Below are positions 13,501-24,754 of a stretch of DNA of 57,500 nucleotides, piece after piece (within the stretch, counting starts at the first letter, position 1; every line of letters begins with the position of its first letter). Made by a program: the position numbers and the translations under genes. The stretch is taken from assembly GCA_000320545.1 (NCBI GenBank), contig ADNK01001755.1, forward strand, positions 1 to 57,500, written 5' to 3'. Below the pieces are notes generated by a model. That model made no database searches and was not told the origin of the DNA. It saw only the letters and a list, made by a program, of their open reading frames with translations. The stretch comes from Bigelowiella natans CCMP2755. Taxonomy: Eukaryota > Cercozoa > Chlorarachniophyceae.

Positions 13501-14170
13501 CATAATACTACGATGATGTACATAGATAAACCATCGACAGTGCTATTGCTGATGCTGGTGTGAATGATGAGCATTGAATGTGAGGGGGGAGATTCTATCC
13601 GCTATTGGAAGTGACAATGTCCTTCTCCTCCTTGTTGCAATACGCCGTGATCTAGCTTCATTCACCTGCTTGCTGATACTGCTGCTACTACTTTCTCCAT
13701 CAGGCGTTTTGGCATTCTATTTCTTCCTGAGCGCGTTGTTTGTCATGTGAGTGCGGTGGGGCTAGCGGCGGGAGGATGATGACGATGATGATGATGATGA
13801 TGATGACGATGGTGATGGTAGCAATAATGGAGGCTCTCACTACTCGATGAGAGATGACGACGATGCACAACACAGCAGACACTACCATCATTGTCTTTGC
13901 ACCGTTGTTATTCAGGTTCTCCTTCCCTAACGGAGCTGTATTCGTTCTTGCCGGTCGGTCACCTAGGACAGCACGACATTGCATGCTGATGACGATGATA
14001 GCTCCTTTATTGATTTTTAAGTTGTGCTGCAATTATCAGCCAAAACCGCTTTCCAATTGATCAGTGTACTTTTTGCTTATATCAATGGTCTTTCTGTCCC
14101 TCGTCATCTTTCACCATACACAGGCTCCTTTGGCCTGGCGGATTCGGACACCTGTTTCATCTATCAGTGA
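8508..14170 (+). CDS. TMC-like (transmembrane channel-like) membrane protein, 3' end uncertain
   Basis: Probable member of the TMC family, multi-pass membrane proteins that include mechanosensory channel subunits in animals. Plus-strand exons with consistent splice sites lie near 8508-8738, 8837-8870, 9131-9185, 9231-9390, 9450-9511, 9567-9598, 9715-9772, 10248-10361, 10894-10980, 11515-11710, 12467-12527, 12784-12963, 13109-13213, 13388-13409, 13705-13746, 13917-13952 and 14126-14166. The exons up to about 10980 are soluble, Ala/Gln- and Ser-rich; later exons encode hydrophobic helices. The family match is in 12850-13750: EFILSQEYVELVYRQFLVHL, then GFLLAPMMALFAV, then DKYRLLRICHKP and a helix, which follow the order of the TMC signature region. 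An apparent stop at 14168 coincides with a GTGAGC donor, so a 3' exon may follow or be lost. Start codon unproven. Introns carry (GAT)n, (AAC)n and (TA)n tracts. Confidence 0.6.
10720..13505. repeat. Microsatellites in introns of the TMC-like gene
   Basis: Tracts include (GAT)n about 10723-10755, (TA)n 11037-11069, (AAC)n 11459-11510, (GAT)n from 11713, (CAT)n 11826-11865, poly-G 12000-12014, (GA)n 12221-12246 followed by poly-G, (CTC)n 12397-12427, (TA)n 12967-13008 and (CA)n 13467-13499. All fall outside the proposed exons. Confidence 0.9.
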
Positions 14171-15077
14171 GCAGGGAAAGCGTGGCTAAGTTTATATCGT
14201 GCTATAATTGTTATCACCGCTACAACTTTGAATCTTGGATAATATGTTCGCGTACGTACGCGCTGTCGTCGTTGCTGTCGTGCGGCTATCGCACGTCTCA
14301 CCCATCAACGGAGACAACATCTCGCCTTCATTCAAGCATACGCAATTGTTACTGATTTAGATACTTGATTGAGTGCATGCTAGCATGTGTATATATCTAT
14401 AGCCTTTAAGGCTACATAGCGTTAACCACATATGTCTCAGGGAACATGTGTGCTTTTGACCCGGTACGCTCTATAGCCTTTAAGGCTATATGTGTACCAT
14501 GTGCGCGCAAAGCACTGCACTACTCTTGCGCCGTCAACAGCTATAGCGTCTAAATGAATGCATTGTGTCATTAGATGTAGCTCGTATTTGCATCTAGCTC
14601 TAGAGAGCTACACACATGCCTCATAGAACACTGGCGGAGTCATCGCGCATCGCTAATCAATCACGTATCACACTGTGCCCATAGCCAAGCTGTACCTACC
14701 GTGCGAACCTACGCATAGATAGATGCGTGCTCATAGCAGCGCACACTGATATCGATCGGTCGCACACGCATATTGTCATAGCTAGGCACGATATATGACG
14801 TATGTCTTTGTTGGGCATACTAACATTCGACTGGTAGTTGTTCAGTCGCACAAATAGGAATACGCACGAGTGCGCGTTGGCATACGTCATGCACTGTATG
14901 CATGCATTTGGATATGGCGATTCAAGACATGTGCGCCATGAATGGATATCGATGACGAAATACTGGTGGCTTTTGTTCAGTTGATAAAATCATACTCGGC
15001 GTTGATACGCGGTTAACTCTAGTTTGGCTATGGTCAAGAGCCATATATGCTATATACAGCATGGTACTTTTACAAGA
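14171..15077. other. Convergent spacer rich in short palindromes
   Basis: Sequence between the 3' ends of the TMC-like and ABM genes. No coding frame is credible, although the 14167-14355 part could hold a missing TMC exon. The hairpin TATAGCC-tttaa-GGCTATA occurs near 14471, with a close second copy near 14399. CTAG, CATG, GCATGC and CGATCG words are frequent throughout. Confidence 0.65.
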
Positions 15078-15821
15078 TTATTCTGTACACATGTCATCTT
15101 TGTCGACAACGGATGCGCTAATACGAATTGAATAGAACTTTCTGTTGGAGATTCTACGTTTTTGTCCCGTCTTCAAATGTTTCATTAATGTGTGTAGTCG
15201 GAGCTGAAATTCCACGAATTTGGAGGCCAGATATTCCTTCCTGAAACCTAGAGATCATAAGCCACCAAAGACTAGTCATTTCTATTTCATAGCACATTTT
15301 AGCTGAAAGCGAGTTTAGCTTTCTGTCATGTATTACCTCCCCCGCACCACCGACACCCCATTTATCTGCCTTCTCTGCCCGTGCTTGAGCACCTGACACC
15401 GGTGAGAGCAGAATCATTCGTATTCGATAATGCATATCCAGGGCATGTATATGATGTGAATATTAGCCAGGAAAATCTATCGACTTGATGTCTCCTGGTG
15501 CCGATCGTAGGCCGAAGTGTCCGTGTAGATTTCGTAAGTGTAGATCTCATTGGGATTCTCTAGGTTTTGATACACGTCGAAGCTGAGGGAGGAGGGGAAG
15601 ACGGGAAGAGAAAGAGGCCCCTTATTAGCACACCAACAAGAAGCTGCAAGCGTGCAAAGCAATTTCGAGGAGATAGACGTCGGTACACATAACATGTGTA
15701 CGTGCATATGCATCCTATTCAGGAGTAGGTCAGGGAAGCAGCTGTACGAACCGAAGGCAGTCTGTTTCCTTACTCGCTTCTCCTACATTAATGTCGAGGG
15801 ATGGAAGGAAGGATCGTGAGC

Positions 15822-15914
<93 letters not shown>

Positions 15915-16019
15915 GAACTAAGCTTCCATTGTAAAGAGGAGCGACCTGCTTCTGCCAAAACGTGGGAAAGATATTCTGCTAGCATTTCGCTCTCGATTTC
16001 AACTCCGGAATGCCTACCG

Positions 16020-16073
<54 letters not shown>

Positions 16074-16414
16074 CCCAATGATGCACAGGCTACAGTGGAC
16101 GTTGTTGTTTGTGTACTCCTCGGTTTGCTGCAGGTCCAAGAAAACACGATGCACACCGACACTTGCCATACAGGATTGAGTTCGATCCTTCTCATTATTA
16201 TGATTTTCTTCTTCTTCTTCTTCTTCATCATCATCATCTTTCCTTCCTCTTCACTTGCTACCGGATATGTAGAGACCCGAACCCAGCGTCCAATTCGTTC
16301 TCAGGAACAAAACTGTCGAAGTTCGCATGCACAGGGTATAGAACCCGACAAAAAGAAACCACCTGATAAAATACAACAAAGCTACTTGTTATTCACTTCC
16401 CTGTCTTCTGGTCA

Positions 16415-16460
<46 letters not shown>

Positions 16461-17305
16461 AGGGGAGAATAATATGTGATCATGCGCCACGTTGGTTGCA
16501 CGGCGATGACGACGACGCAAATGGCATACCGGTTCCTCAACTTGTATGGATCTAGTGGTCTGATACCATTTGAGAAAATGCGGAGAGTTGACGTGGACAT
16601 CAAATGCTTCCTGAATGCAGTATATGTGTACCCAGTCGGTTAGATTTGAGTTTTACGTCTGGAAATAGGATTGCACGGCTGCTATGCAGAACGTGCCTTG
16701 TTGTCATAAGCTTCGGTGAAGGCAAACTTCGAGGACTCTGAGGAGTCTTGGATGACATCGAATCTGAATAACGGGGTGGGAAAAAGAAAGAAAATTAAGG
16801 TGACAAACCGGCCCAGTTCCTCTGCGATGCGAGCATGAGGAGGATGAAACAACGTCATTGATACCTACGGCAGCCTTCTTCCGTGACCACAGACCCCAAA
16901 CCGTCACTGATCGAGCATTCTACACATTCATCGAAAAGAACGTCATCTATCACGTGATCCTGCTACGTCATTTTCAAAGAAGCAGCAGCAGCAGCAGCAG
17001 CAGCCCATTCATTCGTTCATCCATTCCCCACTTCTTCTACCGATAAACTTGTCCAGGTGGTGCTCCTTGATGTGGTGCTTCACCATAACCATGTAGAGCT
17101 CGTTGTTGAGAAGCTTCATGTCTTCAGAGGCTTTAGGAGCCATCTGCGCTTGGCCCTGCATCCTGTTGATGTTCATAGCCAGAACTGATCACGTATTACG
17201 TGGGCATTTAGGGGAATAGGCGACGAGGCTAATTTACCTCATGAGCGAGAGGGATGAGAGTGGGCGGTTGAAACCGCTGTGCAATGCGCGAATAAACGTC
17301 CTCAT
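15078..17305 (-). CDS. Tandem antibiotic-biosynthesis-monooxygenase (ABM) domain protein, mitochondrial-like N-terminus
   Basis: Two dimeric alpha-beta barrel ABM domains in one chain; single ABM proteins act as small-molecule oxygenases, heme-degrading enzymes or stress proteins. Eleven exons: 17238-17305, 17041-17162, 16865-16946, 16697-16763, 16530-16610, 16262-16362, 16087-16161, 15946-16013, 15752-15782, 15485-15582 and 15078-15247. All phases agree and they sum to 963 nt, 320 residues. Residues 1-25 (MRTFIRALHSGFNRPLSS) are Arg/Ser-rich without acids, like a mitochondrial presequence. Domain 1 holds YMVMVKHHIKEHHLDKF, GCRRFDVIQD and EAFDVHVNSPHFLKW. Domain 2 holds EYLSHVLAEAGEASKE, CLRFDVYQNLENPNE and YDRHQETSSFRKE. 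The intron after exon 4 starts with GC rather than GT. The donor of exon 7 has one alternative. Introns contain (GA)n and (TA)n runs. It is divergent from the next gene with 372 bp between starts. Substrate unknown. Confidence 0.88.
15820..16460. repeat. (GA)n and three (TA)n tracts in ABM gene introns
   Basis: A (GA)n run at about 15824-15863, and (TA)n runs at about 15872-15910, 16023-16070 and 16417-16457. Each lies in an intron of the minus-strand ABM gene. Confidence 0.95.
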
Positions 17306-17677
17306 CTAAATGTTACGAAGGCTCGGTGAACATTAGGGCAGAGACGATCCGTTCCCCACCCCCAACCTAAATCCAAACCTAAAAGAGCTGCCACTGGAAA
17401 TATGGGTCGGGGTGCCAACGACGAAAGCAAAATGCATGGCATTTTCCCATGAAAATGTGCTGATTTCTAAGACGCAGGCTATTACTGCCACATCTAATCA
17501 CTCAAAGAAAATGGTAATGCTCCGCACCCGACTTTTATTATTTAGTCGCTATGAAAAGACGCATGCCGTTTTTGCTTGAGAAGGGTTTGTTTTTGTGTCT
17601 CAAGCAACTTCTTGGTTCGAGCACCGTGGCACCACAGAATTTATAGGTGGGTTCTTACAGCGGCTGGGGAGGTGTGC
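17306..17677. promoter_or_regulatory. Divergent interval, probable bidirectional promoter
   Basis: 372 bp separate the start codons of the ABM gene (minus) and the next gene (plus). Both flanking proteins have mitochondrial-like N-termini, so common control is plausible but inferred. I see no clear TATA box. Confidence 0.45.
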
Positions 17678-19561
17678 ATGTCGCGAGTACTTGTTTCCTC
17701 TGTTGGAAGAGGTGCAGTTTGTTAGGAGAGATGTAGCACCAACTGTTTCTCATGGTTTCCCAGAAGCATGTTCAAGGCGACTAATTTGCGGTAAAAAATC
17801 GCTGCGACATGAGTCTGGACGCCGAATTCATTTTTCTGCAGAAAGGACTGACTATTGTGTCGGAGACTAGGAAGAACTTGTGTCGCAGAAGAATTCGCAT
17901 TTTCTCATCGTCACAACCAGATCCACCTGCCCGTCGTAGGCGAAGCAACGAAGATCCCCAACGCGGCCGTCCTTGCCGGTGACGTCGAGGTAACTCCTGC
18001 AGTTGTGAGTAGCATATATTCTACTGTCATTAAGTATTGCTCTCGCCCTGATTGTCAATGTAGGTCTTCTCCATCGTGCTGGTTCGGAACTTACAGCAGT
18101 GTGGGGTTAGGAACAAACCACTCGGGGATGGAGAGGAGGACTAACTTCCTGCTCAATATGCAGACTGTGGTAGTGCCAACAGAAAAGAATTAGTCTTCCG
18201 AGACATGAAAGTATTTCATTTGCTACAACATATTCTCGCACAGTCGATCCATTATTATCATTTTGTCACCATTCGAAAATTCTCGGGTGAATAATTCCGC
18301 CATTTCTGTTCCCATAGGTGTCAATAGTCTTTGCGATTGGAGTACTCACTTTGTGTCAAACTCTTTCTGGGCAATCATTATCATCTTCTCCACCACCACC
18401 TTCGTCTTCAATATCGGTATCCGCACTTGCTGCAGCTCGAGCTGGATCAGCTTCCACTTTGTCACAATTCTTCAAGACCAGAAGAAACAACCGAAGATCG
18501 ATGCCTTTTTCTTCTCCATACATACGAGGTCGTCTCCATCGTCTGTTATCGAACTGGCTACTACCCCTCTTATCTTACCAATAGCAGCATTGGTGCAGAA
18601 TTGCTTTCGGGAGCCTTCCTGATCAAATCCCTATTCCTTTTCTCAATGAGAATGGTCGTAGCAGTAGTTCAACATTACGCCTTTCCCCAGGTTCACTCGA
18701 TTCGAGAAGTACGCGCTGGAGATTCCCTCATCTATGCGGCGGGATGAGTAATGTAATCGCTAACATCTCATTATTCCTACCGTCTGAGCGATCACCTCAC
18801 CTATCTAAATTCTCTAGTTATAAACTTAAATTTTGTACCTCATCATCCACCTCTATCAAGGTGGTAGGCGCCACCGGTGAGAAAGTAGAGCTAGACCAGA
18901 ATAATGCAACAAAATCATCGCTGCAAGAAAGCAATGCAACGACATCAGATAGCGGCACAAAGCCTCTACCTGCTCTGCCCGCTCCAGACCCCAACAAAAA
19001 TGTAAGCAACTCCTTTCTTGTTCTATTAGGATTGATGAACGAGTGGTGCATTTTAGATGTCAGAAATTTCAATTGGACAATCAAAATCCTTCTACGAAGA
19101 AATGGGTGAGTAGGATCAAGTCGTGCGAAAAACTAGGGCATTTACTTATAATCTATTTTCTATTGGAAGGGCCACTCGTTATTAATGAGGATGGAACTAC
19201 GGGGTATCTTACAAATTGGAAAGAAATGACAGATCACGAGAAGGTAGTTTAATTTTTTCCGCAAATAAATGTCCAATGCATTTCTGCAGATATTCTCAGC
19301 GATATTATTATCATTTTCGTCTAATGTCGCTATTTGTATCACACTAAAATCAAAGAAAGCTGTCGTGAGAATTCTGATGAAGAGAAATCGGATTCGATAC
19401 GCAAATTTGACCGGAGGTAGTGCATGCATTGGCTTGTTGGCGAATCAGTAACACATTACTTATATGCAGAAACTGAACATCTAAATCAAGACGAGCTAAA
19501 ACGGCTGAGGGATAAGCAAGCTGATACGACAGATCCTAATAACCCGCTTGATGGCCTATGA
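17678..19561 (+). CDS. Putative mitochondrial membrane protein with C-terminal DGT/NW motif
   Basis: Exons near 17678-17711, 17764-17790, about 17844-17970, 18062-18169, 18319-18530, 18586-19000 (long Ser/Pro-rich frame), 19033-19244, 19357-19410 and 19470-19561. The N-terminus (MSRVLVSSVGREACSRRL) is basic and Ser-rich, as in mitochondrial presequences. A hydrophobic helix (VSIVFAIGVLTLCQTLSG) follows near 18320, then a low-complexity stretch. The C-terminus is well defined: GPLVINEDGTTGYLTNWKEM, then ILMKRNRIRYANL and a charged tail ending at TGA 19559-19561. The DGT...NW...EK...KRN pattern looks like a conserved motif of small uncharacterised eukaryotic proteins, from memory and unverified. 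The joins near 18530-18590 and 19000-19190 are not settled. Convergent with CNOT3. Confidence 0.5.
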
Positions 19562-20284
19562 TTCTCAAATCAAATGTGCACGGCTTAATAGCCTGTTCCT
19601 CGTAGTCGATCACCCTGCTGATTCAGTAGACGTAAATGCATCTTTCAAAATTACTTATTAGTGATGCAATTAGGACTACTAGATGACTAGGTTGTCCGAA
19701 CTAGTGAATTGCGGGTGAAATTTTTAACATGTTGCACGTTGCATGAATTGTACATGCATTTTGTCTAGATCAAGAGATGTGTGTAACAAGGTTCACATCT
19801 AGATGTACGGCGCCTTTAGTTGCCGTAATTGTGGAATTTTGCGACAGCAGCGCTCACACTATGACTACTAGACTCTAGAGACCTAGAGACCATCGATGTG
19901 ATTCAATCGTCAATCATTACAAAAGAAATCAATGACCTGCAATGCATTGTCATTGTTGATCGCTAGATCAAACCATCATTGCACATCACAGCCTGCTCTA
20001 GTGCTGTCGTGTGTATGTGAATGAAGCAAGCTAGAACATGAACTTGATGCAATCGACATCGACATGTAGACATGCCATGTGACAAGCCTTGAGTGATCGT
20101 TGCGCCCGCGCTATAGCGCACATGCAAACAGCAGAATCACATAGTGTGCACAAACACTAGCTCGGCTTGGCTTGAGATGAAAGACGATGTCAAAATCGAA
20201 ATCCAATAGTTTTATTCCGTCGCATAAATCTAGAAAACTCGCCGATGAAAGATTAGAACAAACAATGAATACTCTTCTGGATGC
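19562..20284. other. Convergent spacer rich in CTAG/CATG words
   Basis: No gene seen. The sequence is full of TCTAGA, CTAG, CATG, GCAT and CGAT words and resembles the other convergent spacers in composition, but I found no long shared segment with them. Confidence 0.7.
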
Positions 20285-23117
20285 TCAAACGCGCAATTCA
20301 TCTTCCAAATCTTTGTATTCAAAAGTAAAATCCTGCTTTACTCGTTCGCCCCTATTTTCCAAAGGGAACCAATATTTAGTGCAATTTTATAAAAGGATTA
20401 GAGTATTGCTTTATTAGTTTTCCACATATGAACACGTTAGGATTATCATTTCCAAGAAAGGTAGATTAATTCTTTACCATCCATTTTCATAGTCAAAGTA
20501 AACTATTTCCAAGGAGCCAATAGACAAGACAATGCTTGTTAGCAATGCAAGGATTGATAATTCGATCAGGAAGGTTTTCATTACCGTATGATCCACGTTC
20601 ATAAAGTTCCGTCGTCATCTAGGAAAAGTAATTGTGGCTTAGGCAACCCCCACAAAATTATGATGTCCCATCGCTTCCCTTTTCTCCAAAAAAAAAAATT
20701 ACCAATGGTGTGTCATGCCGCTGGAACCAGGTAAGATATTTCTTATGGTAGCGCCATGATAACCTTTTGAGCTCTCTGGCGGCGTAATACTGGTGTTGGG
20801 TTCCCTGGAGTATTGGAATCTGTTATCTTTTGAACTTATACGGAAAAATGAGTATTTTATCACCTGAGCGAAGTAGAAGATGAAGAAAAGGGTATCCGTC
20901 GAGAATTTCGTGAAAGTCTGTATGTTGCAACTCAGAGCAACCTTTTAGTCACGGAATGAATAAAAACCTTTGCATCATCGAAAATTGATGGTGGAATTTT
21001 GGGAAAAGACTCAGGCGTTCGATAGGGATTCCTGAGTAAATGTATCGATGAAATAACGATACTAATAAACTGGAAAATATTTCACCTTGGTATGTACACA
21101 CGCGGACGATCTGTGTCATTTACATTCGGTATACATTCCATGCTGGTTTTCAACAAACGTAGTTTGTCTTTATAATGACACTGCTTTAGAAAATTGTAAT
21201 CTTAGAACCTCAACTACATAAGACATAGGCATAGAGCATATTCTTACGTCAATTCCGATGTCATCTCTCGTTCCATTATCATTTGATCTCGTCGATACTC
21301 CATTCATTCTTTCCTTTCTGCCAAAACTCTCATAATTCCGAGGTGAAACAAAGTTTTTAGCTGAAATTGGAGAGTTGTATGCTCTGTTGGAAGTCATGTA
21401 AGAAAGATTTTCTGGAGGCATTGTGAGGCTTCCAGGATGAAGCTTCTTATCCCCAGGAATCTGGATCAAAATAAACCGCTGGGTGTGTATTACATTGTAA
21501 TAGAAATGCGATAATTTCTCTACCGGTTTCAAATCAAGCGTTGCTTCATTTGTGGAATTTTGTAGTCGATTCATGACAGGCGTCCAACCTGCTACGTCTT
21601 GCCCTGGGGACTTTTGACCCGCCGGCGGGCTAAACACTTTTGGGGCTCCCTGTTCGTTAGGATGGGATGGTGTCGATAGTTTTTCCATCGATTTATGTCC
21701 CCAGGCTGAATGAATATTTCCCGTCAAGGCTGTTGTTGGACTTTCCTGCACATGGAATCATGCATCAATTTATTTAGTTTCTTCTTCCTTAACAAGATCA
21801 TTGATTCCATTTTCAATAGACCTCATTCGGACGCTTAAGGCTTGGCCTCGTAAGTTCCCGGCTGTTTCTTTCTCTATTCTGCTTGCGCTTTAATATATCA
21901 TTTTTGGGGCGAACCTTCAATTTCTGACTCTTAGGTGAATTTGTAACGTGTACGCTGTAATCTTGCTGTCTGTAGTGAATAGTCGCTGTACTACCACCAC
22001 CTGCTCCTGTGCTAGAACCTGCCAATTGAGGTGGTTTCTCAGTCAAAGCGGTTTCCGCTTTTCCCTTTTCTGCTGATTCCCTCCTGCTTTCTTCTGAGTT
22101 TTCCTTGTCTTCGTCTTCAGAGTCGTCTTCATCTAATGCATCAAATAAGTATTCATAAAGAACAAAATCCGGATCTTGATTGGAATCCACATAATATTCC
22201 ACATCCTCGCGTATCTTGGCTACCTAATTGAATATTATGTATCTAGCGAAGGACAAATTTGTGTTCCAATTCCACTCTTCGAACCTTTTTAATTGTTATT
22301 TCCCCCCCTTTTAGACGCTTTGAAGTTATTTCTAATTGTTCAATGTGCCAGTTGTGCTGTTTGACTTTCTCGTGAAGTTCGTCAAATTGCCGTTTGCTAG
22401 CTTTACTTCCCCTCTGTAATATTGAACATTAAACATTGAACTTCTCATCGTCGCAGTAACTGCATCTACAAGCACGTCATGAGAAACAAGTCTGTTTTAA
22501 TGTATGTATTTATAGACATGAGGAGACAATTTTTGGCTCGACCTTGCCTTTTAAGCCAATAGTGTCCATTTGCTCTTCGAACTCTTCTAGCTGCTCGGTC
22601 AATCTTCTTTGAATTTCCTTTATCCATTTATAAGTTTCATCTCGCGGATCCTCCTTTTCTTTTTTCATTAATTTAGCCAAAGCTTTCTTAGTATATTGCT
22701 TTGTTTTGGATTCCTTTTCGAAAGTTTGAAACCGTTCCATTTCCCTTTCAATTAAGCTACGACTTTCTTCGAGAGAGGCTTTGTAGCTACTCACGTCGTT
22801 CGTTTGACACCATGATTTGATTTGCTCACGGTAACGCTGCAACTTCTTGATTTCTATTGGATGAGCAACAACCGTTACTAGGTAATGCCATTGACCCGTT
22901 AAATTCAATAATTCAATACCTTTCTTCAGTTCCATCTCATATTTGTTCTTAAGATTTGTTGAAGGGGCATTGTGAGCCTATGAATTTCTTTTCAGTGAGA
23001 TGAACTAAAGACACCAGAAATATCAACCTTTTCCCATGTCGTCTCAAATTCAGAAAGTCCTTCGGTCACCCGCTTCAGCAGGTTTCCAATGTTCTGCTTG
23101 TCCTTCCAATTGCTCAT
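20285..23117 (-). CDS. CNOT3: CCR4-NOT transcription complex subunit 3 (NOT3/NOT5)
   Basis: Scaffold subunit of the CCR4-NOT deadenylase, which shortens mRNA poly(A) tails. First exon 23028-23117 starts [20 protein letters not shown]; exon 2 starts at 22977. The N-terminal NOT3 domain is clear: [34 protein letters not shown], coiled coil near 22300-22410, and [16 protein letters not shown] disordered Ser/Pro linker follows (21813-22202, 21240-21751). The C-terminal NOT box is complete: [29 protein letters not shown] (20870), [20 protein letters not shown] (20740), [10 protein letters not shown] and [14 protein letters not shown] before TGA at 20285-20287. Two short gaps (22854-22919, 66 nt; 21461-21523, 63 nt) have good splice sites but stay open if unspliced. 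The family alignment favours splicing. Same orientation as CSB upstream. Confidence 0.95.
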
Positions 23118-24754
23118 AGAGTATGCTCAGGTTCGTATTGATGATTCTTTAACTAGAGATCGAGTTTTTATACAATCTGAAATCGAATCTGGTTAATTCC
23201 ATTGATACAATGTAAAATCTACTATGTATCTCATCATAAACGCAAGTTCGAGCGACTAACCCAATGCACAATGTGAAGAGCAGTAAGCAGTGAATCTGAT
23301 CCAAAATGTTCCTTTAGTTTTACTTTTTATCAAGCATGTGTGCTCTCCCTCAATTTTGCCCATCTAACTCTAGCTTTCGGATCAACTACAATGATGGTAG
23401 CAGATTCACCTTGGAAGAGCTTGATGGTTGAAAATCAGATTCACGTGGCAGCCATCTTTTTGGTAGAACAAGCTCTGCTTTGTATTTGTAGGATTTGAAG
23501 CGACTCGACCAACTTCATGTCGCATCTGTGAAATGTCGGGGATGTTGCGATGTAAAATTCAAGAAATTTCTTGCACGTGCGATTCCCGATTCCCGATCCA
23601 GAACAAAATTTCGTTCCCGAAATCGCGACGCGCTTCTTGAGGCTTTTCAGAGTTGTGACGTGACGAGCCATCATTCAGGTCATCAAGGAACAGATCCAAC
23701 GCGACGTGAGGTCCAATGAAACACTGATGAACCTGAACGAAGTGAACACTTGGATTCAACCCGTGCAAGGTTCACGCACGTCCACACTGTGGTGTCAAAG
23801 CAACACGTTTTGAAGGTTCACGAACCAAGTTTTTGAACGATGATCGTTTGTGGTCGTTTTGCGGTCATCACACGACGTCGTGGAGCAAGTCACAGGGATC
23901 GTCATCGAGCATTGAAGACCAAGCTTCAATCGCATTGTTGTGTGTTCATCTCAGTTTTGTTTGACTGCAGTGGTGAGCTCGGTGTTGTCAAGTCAGCTTG
24001 TTGGCCAGGCTGTTGACAGTTGGAGCCAGTCAGCCAGGCAGTGAGGGATTGTTGTGACTTCCATGACTTGTCTGTGATGCTCGTGACGTTGCAAGACGCG
24101 ACCACTGATCTGATGACAGGGGATCTGCGATGATGGATCAAAGATCCTCTCAACCTCGCGCGCAAGCAGTTGGCAGTGCAAGTGCCAGAGTGTTTGTGAT
24201 GCATCGATCATTGCGTCATTGCACAACCATCAGACTTCCGTGCTGGGCTGGCCATCACTCCAGTGACCACACGCAAACACACGTGAAAAGATTCGATGCA
24301 TCGCATTTGCCTGCGTGCAACGGTGGGCATCTCGAGCAATCCAGCAATGCTGGAATGTGGTCCAGCAGTCTGTGCGCAAGTGCATCTTTCCAAGGTTTCA
24401 CACACATGCTGGCACGGACAATGAGGACCGGACTCGTCAGCATCCGATCGCATCATCCATTGACGCGTTCGCTGACATTGCCAATCTGTTGAATGAACGC
24501 TGTGATGTGCATTCACAGATTTGTGCATCTTGCACGTGTCTGCTGTGCCAAACATCATTGCTTTGCAGACAGAGCAAGCATCCTCCTCCTTGCAAGACTG
24601 AAAGATCGGGGGAACCATGATGATGTGCACACTTTGCAAATTGCCGGGTGTGATGAAGTGAAATTTCGAACCACGATGCAGTCAGCACACATCCCAAGAT
24701 TGGTCATCGTGTGAACAAAAAACCATTGACACATCCATGCGCATCATGTGCACA
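23118..24754. other. Spacer with no convincing gene; repeat-like composition
   Basis: 1.6 kb between the CNOT3 start and the CSB stop. Dense overlapping open frames occur on both strands (for example 24208-24639 minus and 24130-24492 plus), but they overlap each other and are rich in Cys and His because the DNA is rich in TGCA, GATC and CATC words. The promoter of CNOT3 must lie near 23120-23450. The rest has the flavour of the repeat-bearing blocks at 39.3-40.1 kb and 56.3-57.5 kb. Confidence 0.6.

Noticed and set aside
15720-16975. Plus-strand exon series that reads like a DENN-domain protein (KQLYEPKAVCFLTRFSYI and others)
   Set aside because: The same DNA on the minus strand gives eleven phase-consistent exons of the tandem ABM protein. 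The plus readings have no continuous splice phases and are antisense shadows.
20187-20417. Plus-strand open frame of 76 codons (MSKSKSNSFIPSHKSRKLAD)
   Set aside because: It is antisense to the last exon of CNOT3 ([14 protein letters not shown]) and extends into the spacer without any further coding signal.
22854-22919. Reading the CNOT3 insert [18 protein letters not shown] as normal coding sequence
   Set aside because: It breaks a conserved helix, and removing it with its own GT-AG ends restores the family sequence; it is treated as an intron.
23440-24714. Overlapping Cys/His-rich open frames, for example 24208-24639 minus
   Set aside because: Frames overlap on both strands, have no splice or start logic, and their Cys/His content follows from TGCA- and CATC-rich DNA.
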